A stretch of DNA of 5,449 nt from an uncultured Actinomycetes bacterium (GTDB lineage: Bacteria > Actinomycetota > Actinomycetes > Nanopelagicales > Nanopelagicaceae): assembly GCA_903939005.1 (NCBI GenBank), contig CAJAFH010000121.1, positions 1-5,449 on the forward strand, read 5' to 3'. Shown here piece by piece: positions 1 through 4,785 of this stretch; the first letter of the stretch is position 1; every line of letters starts with the position of its first letter. The notes beneath the pieces are model-generated. The model worked only from the letters and a program-made list of their open reading frames with translations, was not told the origin of the DNA and ran no database searches. A program made the position numbers and the translations under genes.

Positions 1-1
1 A

Positions 2-976
2 ACTGTCTTTGACTACACAACTGGCAAGTCAATAACTACGCCGCTCCCCATTCTTACCGATGAGGAAAAGTTAGCAAAGCTACTCAAGTGGGTAAATGAG
101 AACACCTATGTGACGGGTGAAGCTTCAAATATGTCGGGTCGTCTAACAAGTTTTGCCGCATTAGAGACATCACCTCATAGCTCAACTATTAGGGTGCCCT
201 TATCTTCAGTTTCAACCGTAGTTGCAACGTCCCTGACGCCACTGACTTGTTCGGTAAATAGTGCTACGGCCGCGGTAGAGCCTGGGCTAATCACTGCGCT
301 CAGTGGCGAGAAGTGCACAATCTCTTACACGGTAAGTGGTGGCTCAAATGCGCCAGCAACACTGATTAGAGACTTTTACTTTAAAACGTATGTTTCGCTT
401 CCAGTGAAATTTGCATGTGGAGCTGGTTTTTACACAATCAAAGCAGGAGCCGTCTCGGCTGGCAGGTCTTGTACTGGCGCAGTAACGATTGATTCGAGTG
501 CTACCTCAATAGCACCGGAGGCTTTCGTATTCTCAAGCATAACTTCGATTACATTGCCAAATTCAGTAACTAATATTGGCGATGCCGCATTTTTCTACTC
601 ATTCGCTTTGAAAAAAGTTGAGCTAGGTAACGCAGTTACTCGTATCGGTAACGATGCCTTCGCTAACACGAATTTCTCTTCAATAGTACTTCCAACCTCT
701 CTTCGCACTATAGGTATTGGGGCTTTTCGAGAATCTGGCCTAACATCAGTAATAATCCCAGTCGGCACCACAACAGTTGGATTCATGGCTTTCGTTATTT
801 CGCGCTCATTAACTACAGTGACTGTTCCAAGCACAATAACCTCGATGGACCAACTCGCTTTTATATACAGCGGAGTCAAAACTGTTAATTACTGTGGAAA
901 TAACTCTTCAGTTCTCGATGCAATAAAGGGAATCGAACTGTCTCCTACTTGTGTTGCGCCAGCGACATCGCCTTAG
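2..976 (+). CDS. BspA-like leucine-rich-repeat surface protein (5' end missing)
   Basis: The frame is open from base 2, so the GTG at 110 and later ATGs are internal; 324 codons are visible. Residues about 85-135 look like an Ig-like or bacterial surface module, with a Cys pair around TCSVN and EKCTISYTV. From about residue 175 come LRR_5 (BspA-type) repeats of 22-24 residues with the pattern LTSIxLPxSVTxIGxxAF: one degenerate unit (TIDSSATSIAPEAF) and five clear ones (for example ITLPNSVTNIGDAAF and IVLPTSLRTIGIGAF). They end in a cap with Cys (VNYCGNN and SPTCVAPATSP). No C-terminal membrane anchor or LPXTG is present, so the protein is probably secreted or attached through its missing N-terminal part. 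Such repeats usually serve binding or adhesion; the ligand cannot be read from sequence. The gene is separated from the pilus operon by about 550 bp and a terminator, so a shared function is only a guess. Confidence 0.85.
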   Translation, partial: TVFDYTTGKSITTPLPILTDEEKLAKLLKWVNENTYVTGEASNMSGRLTSFAALETSPHSSTIRVPLSSVSTVVATSLTPLTCSVNSATAAVEPGLITALSGEKCTISYTVSGGSNAPATLIRDFYFKTYVSLPVKFACGAGFYTIKAGAVSAGRSCTGAVTIDSSATSIAPEAFVFSSITSITLPNSVTNIGDAAFFYSFALKKVELGNAVTRIGNDAFANTNFSSIVLPTSLRTIGIGAFRESGLTSVIIPVGTTTVGFMAFVISRSLTTVTVPSTITSMDQLAFIYSGVKTVNYCGNNSSVLDAIKGIELSPTCVAPATSP

Positions 977-1058
977 TTTTCTTCCGAATCAACTCCTGAG
1001 TAATTGAATATCACTTAAAGTAATTTTGTAATTCAGAAAGTAGTTTTACGAAACACAC

Positions 1059-1070
1059 AACTATCTTCGC
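1059..1070 (+). repeat. 12-nt direct repeat, copy 1 (AACTATCTTCGC)
   Basis: The 12-mer is identical to 1510-1521, 451 bp downstream, just in front of tadA. It contains TATCTT, which at the other copy sits exactly at -12 to -7 from the tadA ATG. If it acts as a -10 element here too, a plus-strand transcript would begin near 1074 and run into the hairpin terminator ending near 1195, giving an RNA of roughly 120 nt. The identity is seen; the promoter role is inferred. Confidence 0.4.
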
Positions 1071-1100
1071 AAACTATTGCGTGCATGTTTTAATACGTGA

Positions 1101-1138
1101 TAGAAAGAGCCCCTCGAGATTAAAATCCCGAGGGGCTC
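1101..1138 (-). terminator. Hairpin terminator of the minus-strand small ORF
   Basis: A perfect 10-bp GC-rich stem is formed by GAGCCCCTCG (1107-1116) and CGAGGGGCTC (1129-1138), with a 12-nt AT-rich loop that can pair further. On the minus strand the stem is followed by TTTCTATCA, a modest T-rich tail, whereas on the plus strand it is followed by CTATGTTG with no T-run. It lies 17 nt beyond the stop codon of the minus-strand ORF, which suits a Rho-independent terminator for that gene. A role as a plain structural element in a plus-strand RNA is the alternative. Confidence 0.6.
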
Positions 1139-1155
1139 CTATGTTGCGCCTGGTT

Positions 1156-1266
1156 TTACCCAGAGTCGCCGTTACTGCGGCGACTCTGGCCTTTTCTCGA
1201 CAAATACTCGAAAATAGACTTAATCAAAGTCACCGCAATTTGGGTCCAGTTATAGCTGGGCTCCAT
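1156..1266 (-). CDS. Small basic amphipathic protein (36 aa), possible type I toxin-like peptide
   Basis: The ORF begins ATG GAG CCC at 1266 and ends TAA at 1158-1156. An in-frame ATG lies two codons upstream (1272) but overlaps the Shine-Dalgarno sequence; the 1266 ATG has the ideal spacing of 7 nt from the GGGGG core, so I choose it. The peptide starts MEPSYNWTQIAVTLIKSIFE. Residues 7-22 place W, I, A, L, I, I, F and L on one face of a helix and Q, T, K, S and E on the other. The tail is basic and polar (SRKGQSRR, then SNGDSG), net charge about +2. I know no family for it. Its size, amphipathic helix, basic tail, masked ribosome site, own terminator and facing plus-strand terminator recall Fst/TxpA/BsrG-type type I toxins, but that is inference from architecture, not homology. 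The strong Shine-Dalgarno sequence is the best evidence that it is translated. Confidence 0.55.
   Translation of the reverse strand: MEPSYNWTQIAVTLIKSIFEYLSRKGQSRRSNGDSG
1160..1195 (+). terminator. Rho-independent terminator, plus strand
   Basis: A perfect 12-bp stem is formed by CCAGAGTCGCCG (1160-1171) and CGGCGACTCTGG (1178-1189) with a 6-nt loop TTACTG. It is followed by CCTTTT on the plus strand and by no T-run on the minus strand. It would end transcripts from the left: either read-through from the LRR gene (184 nt after its stop) or a short RNA starting near 1040-1075. The same bases encode residues 26-36 and the stop of the minus-strand small ORF. Confidence 0.75.
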
Positions 1267-1270
1267 TGGC

Positions 1271-1283
1271 ATCACCCCCTTTC
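1271..1283 (-). promoter_or_regulatory. Near full-length Shine-Dalgarno site of the small ORF
   Basis: On the minus strand the bases read GAAAGGGGGTGAT. The complement of the 16S rRNA 3' end is GAAAGGAGGTGAT, so 12 of 13 bases match and the remaining one can form a G-U wobble. The site ends 4 nt before the ATG at 1266. None of the other genes in the window has a comparable site. It decides the start of the small ORF. Confidence 0.7.
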
Positions 1284-1348
1284 ATCTATAGACCGAGGAA
1301 AGACTCGACAGATGAAAGTCCACCGATTACTCGGCAGCACTTAGGGGT
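1274..1348 (-). promoter_or_regulatory. Structured leader that may mask the small-ORF ribosome site
   Basis: On the minus strand, 5' to 3', three pairings are visible. The first is a hairpin CCGA-GTAA-TCGG (1334-1323). The second is a 9-bp stem CTTTCATCT (1318-1310) with AGATGAAAG (1287-1279), enclosing an inner CGAG/CTCG stem (1307-1304 with 1297-1294). The third is a possible closing helix ACCCC (1348-1344) with GGGGT (1278-1274). The right arm of the 9-bp stem takes up the GAAAG part of the Shine-Dalgarno sequence and the closing helix would cover its GGGG core. The complementarities are seen directly; masking of translation is inferred. I do not recognise a known riboswitch class. Confidence 0.45.
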
Positions 1349-1362
1349 CACAACACATTGCG

Positions 1363-1374
1363 GAACTTAAGTTC
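1363..1374. repeat. 12-bp perfect palindrome GAACTTAAGTTC
   Basis: GAACTTAAGTTC equals its own reverse complement over all 12 bases. It lies upstream of the minus-strand leader and about 150 bp upstream of tadA, in an AT-rich stretch. Its form is that of an operator for a dimeric regulator, but no second copy is present in the window to support this. Confidence 0.35.
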
Positions 1375-1509
1375 TTTAGCTTTCATGGAAATTGCTACGA
1401 CTTATTTGTGTGTATAAGTTCTAGATTGTTTTTCCAATTTAAGAAATTTAAAAGCGAATCCAGTTCATCCACAGAGTTTCCGATCAGCGAAAAAGCGAAG
1501 TGAATCGCT

Positions 1510-1521
1510 AACTATCTTCGC
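1510..1521 (+). promoter_or_regulatory. -10-like element for leaderless tadA; 12-nt repeat copy 2
   Basis: The 12-mer AACTATCTTCGC contains TATCTT at 1513-1518, exactly -12 to -7 relative to the A of the tadA ATG at 1525. TATCTT matches TATAAT at four positions, including the important second A and last T. No Shine-Dalgarno sequence precedes the ATG and an in-frame TGA at 1501-1503 blocks a longer start, so transcription may begin at the ATG itself (leaderless mRNA, common in Actinobacteria). No clear -35 box is present. A 5' untranslated region from the TTGTTT/TAAAAG pair at 1426-1454 is the alternative. Confidence 0.4.
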
Positions 1522-1524
1522 CAT

Positions 1525-2613
1525 ATGTCTGAGACCGAGATTGATGCAACCAATGTATTTGGGCCACTTGCAGCTTTCATAGCTGATCCAACTATCGAAG
1601 AGGTCTGGATTAATTCACCAGAGCGCATATTTGTGGCTCGCGGTGGGCGTTCTGAACTGACTATGTTGTTGCTTAGCGCCGAACAAGTGCGCAATTTGGT
1701 TGAGCGGCTATTGCTCTGGAGCGGGCGCCGGCTAGACCTTTCAGTGCCCTTTGTCGATGCACGGCTACCCGATGGTTCGCGGTTACACGTTGCGATTCCT
1801 GAGATTACTCCGCAACATTGGGCGGTTAACATCCGTAAACATTTACTACAGAAAATCTCACTTGCTCAATTAGCCGAGCGCGATGTCATGACCTTTGAGA
1901 TGGCCGAAATGCTGCGGCAAAGCGTCTCTGCTGGCATCAATATTTTAGTAAGCGGTGGAACTCAAGCTGGCAAGACCACGATGCTAAATGCACTCGTCTC
2001 AGCTATCCCGGTTGCAGAACGAGTTATCACGATCGAAGAAGTTTTCGAGTTAGCACCTCAACTGCCTGATGTCATTGCAATGCAAACTCGTAGTGCGAAT
2101 CTGCAAGGTGAAGGTGAAATCTCTTTGCGCAGATTGATTAAGGAATCTTTGCGCATGCGGCCATCGCGTATTGTGGTCGGTGAAGTTCGTGAGTCCGAAG
2201 CACTTGATCTATTAATCGCGCTCAATTCTGGCCTACCCGGTATGGGCACGTTGCACGCTAACTCTGCGCGCGATGCCATTGCCAAATTGCAGATCTTGCC
2301 TTTGTTAGCCGGTGAGAATATTTCACATCGCTTTATCGCCCCCACCATTGCCAGTTCGATTGATCTGATCGTGCACGTGACACTAGATCGCTATGGGGTT
2401 CGTCGAGTTAGTGAAATAGCCGCTGTAACGGGTCGCGTTGAGAATCTAAATCCCGAAGTTGATTCTCTTTATACCTGGCATAGTGAAAGTGGCAGTTATG
2501 TGCGCGGACTCGGTTCATTGCCTCACCCAGAAAAGTTTGCGGCTCTGGAAAATGAAATGGCCACCCCAAAGAGGGAATTTGTTGTACCAGAGAAGAAGTT
2601 GGTGCGCCGATGA
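1525..2613 (+). CDS. tadA: TadA/CpaF secretion ATPase of the Tad pilus
   Basis: TadA is the cytoplasmic hexameric ATPase that powers assembly of Tad/Flp pili (type II/IV secretion ATPase superfamily, CpaF branch). The N-terminal domain shows the family block PTIEEVWINSPERIFVARGG (22-41) and GSRLHVAIPE with NIRK (84-104). The ATPase core has a Walker A GGTQAGKTT (144-152, K150), an Asp-box position ITIEEVFEL (169-176, here EE where ED is usual), a Walker B region RIVVGEVRESEA (215-226, E220) and a His box GTLHANSARD (241-250, H244). At 362 residues it is compact: it lacks the longer N-terminal extension of many CpaF proteins. Q147-A148 in Walker A replaces the common GS, but the essential GKT is intact. 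The ATG at 1525 is the only sensible start. It is the first gene of the operon and overlaps tadB by ATGA. Confidence 0.95.
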   Translation: MSETEIDATNVFGPLAAFIADPTIEEVWINSPERIFVARGGRSELTMLLLSAEQVRNLVERLLLWSGRRLDLSVPFVDARLPDGSRLHVAIPEITPQHWAVNIRKHLLQKISLAQLAERDVMTFEMAEMLRQSVSAGINILVSGGTQAGKTTMLNALVSAIPVAERVITIEEVFELAPQLPDVIAMQTRSANLQGEGEISLRRLIKESLRMRPSRIVVGEVRESEALDLLIALNSGLPGMGTLHANSARDAIAKLQILPLLAGENISHRFIAPTIASSIDLIVHVTLDRYGVRRVSEIAAVTGRVENLNPEVDSLYTWHSESGSYVRGLGSLPHPEKFAALENEMATPKREFVVPEKKLVRR

Positions 2614-3428
2614 ACTCGAGACTGGCCACGGCATCGCTGAATAGACAGGTCAGAAGCTCACCAGATCGGCTAGCTTCACAGTCTCCGAAGCACTTGGCCA
2701 CAGTCTCGCCAAAGTGGCGCTATATAGCCATTTCAGCTGCCTCAGGGCTTGGGGTTGGCTTTGCAGTCACAGTCTTGAGTTCATCGGTAGCAATTGCGCT
2801 GGCTTTTGCAGCCATGGCTTCAGTAATCACATTTACTTTTCTTTTCTCATCAGCCAAGCGGCGCGAAACAAAGTTCGAATTGCTCTGGCCCGATGTGGTT
2901 GATCATCTAATCACCGGTATTCAGTCAGGAATGTCTTTAGTTGAAGCACTCTCACAATTAGCCGATCGTGGACCACGTGAATTGGCACCGTATTTTGCCG
3001 AGTTCAACCGGCAGGTTCGCAAAGATGGTGATTTTACATCCGCCATCGCTTGGCTCCAGAAACAGTTCTCACACTATGCCAGCGATCAAATCTTTGAAGC
3101 GATAATTCTTTCGCGATCACTCGGCGGAACTCATCTGTTACAGATCTTGCGAATGGTCGGAGATTTTATTCGACAAGATTTAGCACTTCGTAAAGAGATC
3201 GAAGTTAAGCATGGTTGGATTAAGAACTCGGCTCATCTCTCTGCTGCCGCACCGTGGTTACTTCTCTTATTGCTTTCAACCCAATCAGCAACCGCTGCGG
3301 CATATGCAACAAATACCGGGGCGGTAATTCTTATTGCTGGAATCTTCATGACTGCCGTTGCTTACCTTTGGATGAATAAATTAGGCGCTCTTCCTAAGCC
3401 ACCTCGCGTATTCGGAGTCTCTCAATGA
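2610..3428 (+). CDS. tadB: TadB inner-membrane platform protein
   Basis: TadB is one of the two T2SSF-type membrane proteins that form the platform over TadA. The 272-residue protein has a polar N-terminus (1-36), two adjacent membrane helices (about 37-55 and 58-80), then a cytoplasmic T2SSF domain (about 93-205). That domain has the typical LLWPDVVDHLITGIQSGMSL start and an ILSRSLGGTHLLQILRMVGDF block. Two C-terminal helices follow (about 213-226 and 237-254). The order of two helices, domain, two helices matches the family. The start ATG overlaps the tadA stop (ATGA) and only a weak AGAAGAAG precedes it, so translational coupling to tadA is likely. The ending GVSQ and its underlying DNA recur at the end of the following mini-ORF. 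Confidence 0.9.
   Translation: MNSRLATASLNRQVRSSPDRLASQSPKHLATVSPKWRYIAISAASGLGVGFAVTVLSSSVAIALAFAAMASVITFTFLFSSAKRRETKFELLWPDVVDHLITGIQSGMSLVEALSQLADRGPRELAPYFAEFNRQVRKDGDFTSAIAWLQKQFSHYASDQIFEAIILSRSLGGTHLLQILRMVGDFIRQDLALRKEIEVKHGWIKNSAHLSAAAPWLLLLLLSTQSATAAAYATNTGAVILIAGIFMTAVAYLWMNKLGALPKPPRVFGVSQ
3414..3428 (+). repeat. Duplicated junction motif, copy 1
   Basis: The sequence GGAGTCTCTCAATGA ends tadB and carries a Shine-Dalgarno-like GGAG followed by an ATGA stop/start overlap. It matches 3476-3490 at 13 of 15 bases; copies are 62 bp apart. Confidence 0.55.
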
Positions 3429-3490
3429 GTTCTTCTAACGGACTACTGATGCCAAGTATAGAAGTTTTCAGTTATGGAGTTTCTCAGTGA
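3425..3490 (+). CDS. 21-codon mini-ORF bridging tadB and tadC
   Basis: An ATG overlapping the tadB stop (ATGA) opens a frame of 21 codons. It begins MSSSNGLLMPSIE, ends in FSYGVSQ, and its TGA overlaps the GTG start of tadC (GTGA). The mini-ORF thus fills the gap exactly, with GGAG 7 nt before its start and another GGAG 7 nt before tadC. The peptide resembles no family that I know; its last residues GVSQ repeat the last residues of TadB. The likely role is to carry ribosomes from tadB to tadC; a functional peptide is possible but unsupported. It may have arisen by duplication of the tadB/tadC junction. Confidence 0.45.
   Translation: MSSSNGLLMPSIEVFSYGVSQ
3476..3490 (+). promoter_or_regulatory. 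tadC ribosome binding site and duplicated junction motif, copy 2
   Basis: GGAGTTTCTCAGTGA holds a GGAG Shine-Dalgarno core (3476-3479) seven bases before the GTG at 3487. This fixes the GTG as the tadC start; the only other nearby ATG (3474) is in another frame that closes soon. Confidence 0.65.
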
Positions 3491-4302
3491 ACGCGCTTTT
3501 CATCTCAACTGCACTCGCAGTAATAGCTGCCTACTTAATCGTGGCTTCTGATCGAGGTGATGAGGCAAAAGCGTTGAAGTTGAGCAAAGTTAAATATCGT
3601 AAGTTTGCAGCGAATGTCGGTGATCGCAGTAAATTGCGTGATCGCTTGCTTGAGCTAAATCGCACCAGTGAGCACGAATATTTGGAGTTTCGCAGCAGTC
3701 AGATTGCTACTACTTTTCTTACCTTTGCCGTCTTCGCACTGTTGATTTGGGTTAAAAGTGCTTCATTTGCTGGGGCTTTGGTCATGGGCGCTATCGCTGG
3801 TTACTCAGCCTTTGTCTTAATCGATCGCAACTTAACTAAAGCGGTTGTAAAGCGGCGAGCACAGATGGATGCTGAATTTCCTGCCTTAATTGAGATGTTG
3901 ACGCTCTCGATATCTGCAGGCCAAACCCCATTAAATGCCATGGCCACTATTGCAGCGCGTTCAGAGTGTGAGTTAGCAGCCGAGTTCGCTGTGGTCACTA
4001 AAGATGTCATTGCAGGAGCGCCATTTCATATCGCACTCGATGCGATGGGCCGGCGAATCAAATCGGTAACCATTCGCAGATTTATCGACGCGATGATCAC
4101 TGCGATGTTGCGTGGTGCACCGATTGTTGAAGTGTTACAACGTCACGCGCAGGAATCACGAACTGCACATCGAAATCAAATTATGACCGCAGCTGGCAAA
4201 GCCGAAATTTCCATGATGATTCCAGTGGTCTTTTTGATCTTGCCGGTCTCGATGCTCTTTGCGCTTTGGCCATCACTTTCAAATCTAAATGGCTTCATGT
4301 AG
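3487..4302 (+). CDS. tadC: TadC inner-membrane platform protein
   Basis: TadC is the second T2SSF-domain membrane protein of the Tad platform and partner of TadB. The 271-residue protein has an N-terminal helix (about 4-20), a basic cytoplasmic stretch (24-70), and two helices (about 72-90 and 93-113). The T2SSF domain (about 128-240) starts with the characteristic AEFPALIEMLTLSISAGQTP and contains MLRGAPIVEVLQRHAQESR. A final helix follows, AEISMMIPVVFLILPVSMLF (239-258), the usual TadC ending. The start is GTG at 3487, supported by GGAG at ideal spacing and by an in-frame TAA at 3436-3438 with no ATG between. It follows tadB through the mini-ORF. The 93 bp after its stop show no hairpin, so transcription probably continues into the pilin gene. 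Confidence 0.92.
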   Translation: MNALFISTALAVIAAYLIVASDRGDEAKALKLSKVKYRKFAANVGDRSKLRDRLLELNRTSEHEYLEFRSSQIATTFLTFAVFALLIWVKSASFAGALVMGAIAGYSAFVLIDRNLTKAVVKRRAQMDAEFPALIEMLTLSISAGQTPLNAMATIAARSECELAAEFAVVTKDVIAGAPFHIALDAMGRRIKSVTIRRFIDAMITAMLRGAPIVEVLQRHAQESRTAHRNQIMTAAGKAEISMMIPVVFLILPVSMLFALWPSLSNLNGFM

Positions 4303-4385
4303 CAGCGAATTCTAGAAAGAGCGACAAAAAACTAATCCGTCACTGAAGCAACAACATATCAAGCAACTAGACCCAAACCAATAGA

Positions 4386-4391
4386 AAGAGG
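4386..4391 (+). promoter_or_regulatory. Shine-Dalgarno site of the pilin-like gene
   Basis: AAGAGG lies four bases before the ATG at 4396 and 13 before the in-frame ATG at 4405, so the first ATG is preferred. This is the only gene of the operon with an untranslated gap (93 bp) in front of it, so it can be translated independently of tadC, as suits a major subunit. Confidence 0.5.
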
Positions 4392-4395
4392 AAAT

Positions 4396-4785
4396 ATGAA
4401 AAGCATGACCGAAGTAAATGAAACAGCTGCAGTAAAGAAAACCGAAGTAAATGAAACCACAGCAGTAAAGAAAACAGAAAATCAAACCACTGCGATCGAG
4501 AAAAGCGAAGTAGAAGTAAGCCGGCAGGAATTTGTAGCTATGAGAATCTTAAGTAGCACTGAATCCGTGATGACCAAGGCGGCAATTGCCGCTGGTCGCA
4601 GAATTAATCGTTTACGCGACTTTGATCTTGTCACAAAAGTTAAAGATGAACGTGGAGATGTGCCGGGCTGGGTATTAGTAGTACTGATGACAACTGGGCT
4701 GGTTACTGCAATCTGGACAATCGCAGCACCTCGCTTAACGACTATTTTGAAGAATTCACTCGACGCTATGAACGGCATTCGATAA
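4396..4785 (+). CDS. Flp-type pilin-like protein with repetitive N-terminal extension
   Basis: The C-terminal 45 residues (ERGDVPGWVLVVLMTTGLV and onward to GIR, 85-129) resemble actinobacterial Flp-like pilins: a short basic/charged lead, one hydrophobic helix (about 91-110), and a tiny tail ending near SLDAMNGIR. The position after tadC fits the pilin slot of Tad operons. A prepilin peptidase could cut after G87, but the usual Glu at +5 is absent (D V P G W follows). The first 84 residues are unusual: an 11-residue repeat TEVNETAAVKK, TEVNETTAVKK, TENQTTAIEK, then a polar and basic stretch to KVKDERG. Typical Flp precursors are only about 50-80 residues in total. A shorter product from the ATG at 4540 (M49, with AGGA upstream) would be 81 residues. 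The stop overlaps the next start (TAATG). The pilin-like assignment is fairly sure; whether it is the major pilin is not. Confidence 0.7.
   Translation: MKSMTEVNETAAVKKTEVNETTAVKKTENQTTAIEKSEVEVSRQEFVAMRILSSTESVMTKAAIAAGRRINRLRDFDLVTKVKDERGDVPGWVLVVLMTTGLVTAIWTIAAPRLTTILKNSLDAMNGIR
4408..4503 (+). repeat. Tandem 33-bp coding repeat
   Basis: Copy 1 (4408-4440) and copy 2 (4441-4473) are 33 bp each and identical at about 30 positions. Copy 3 (4474-4503) is a degenerate 30-bp unit, and 4504-4518 begins another partial one (SEVEV). They encode the N-terminal 11-residue repeats of the pilin-like protein. The near identity of copies 1 and 2 indicates a recent duplication, so copy number may vary between strains. 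Confidence 0.75.

Larger units (their letters stand above)
977..1524. other. Intergenic region with small minus-strand unit and promoter elements
   Basis: No long gene lies here. The left third (977-1100) is AT-rich and holds a weak plus-strand promoter-like pair, TTGAAT (1004-1009) and TGTAAT (1027-1032) with a 17-nt spacer. The middle (1100-1350) carries the minus-strand small ORF, its leader and two strong hairpins. The right part (1350-1524) is AT-rich and holds a 12-bp palindrome. It also holds a weak plus-strand promoter-like pair TTGTTT (1426-1431) and TAAAAG (1449-1454), spacer 17, and a weak minus-strand pair TTGGAA (1437-1432) and TATACA (1416-1411), spacer only 15. The spacers and hexamers are seen; promoter activity is inferred and uncertain. 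An 87-codon plus-strand frame at 1081-1344 has no Shine-Dalgarno sequence and runs through both hairpins, so I do not call it a gene. Confidence 0.6.

Noticed and set aside
110..115. GTG at 110 as the start of the LRR gene
   Set aside because: The frame is open to the window's left edge, no Shine-Dalgarno sequence precedes it, and the upstream residues (DEEKLAKLLKWVNENTY) look like real protein.
1243..1264. tRNA-like arm CCAG-TTATAG-CTGG
   Set aside because: It is one short stem only; no acceptor, T-arm or GTTCRA motif is nearby, and the bases code for the small ORF.
1294..1322. GAGGAAAG and GATGAAAGTCC resembling RNase P RNA conserved segment
   Set aside because: The full GAGGAAAGTCC motif is interrupted and the other conserved RNase P blocks are missing; the sequence is better explained as the leader stem of the minus-strand ORF.
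1081..1344. Plus-strand 87-codon frame in the intergenic region
   Set aside because: It has no Shine-Dalgarno sequence, runs through two terminator hairpins, shows no domain or plausible composition, and is opposite the better supported minus-strand ORF.
1465..1473. DnaA-box-like TCATCCACA
   Set aside because: It is a single copy with one mismatch to TTATCCACA and no cluster or AT-rich origin context.
2058..2701. Minus-strand frames opposite tadA and tadB
   Set aside because: They are shadows of clear TadA and TadB coding sequence with no ribosome sites or recognisable domains.
3474..3530. ATG at 3474 as an alternative start before tadC
   Set aside because: It is in a different frame from TadC and closes after a short distance without a protein-like sequence.
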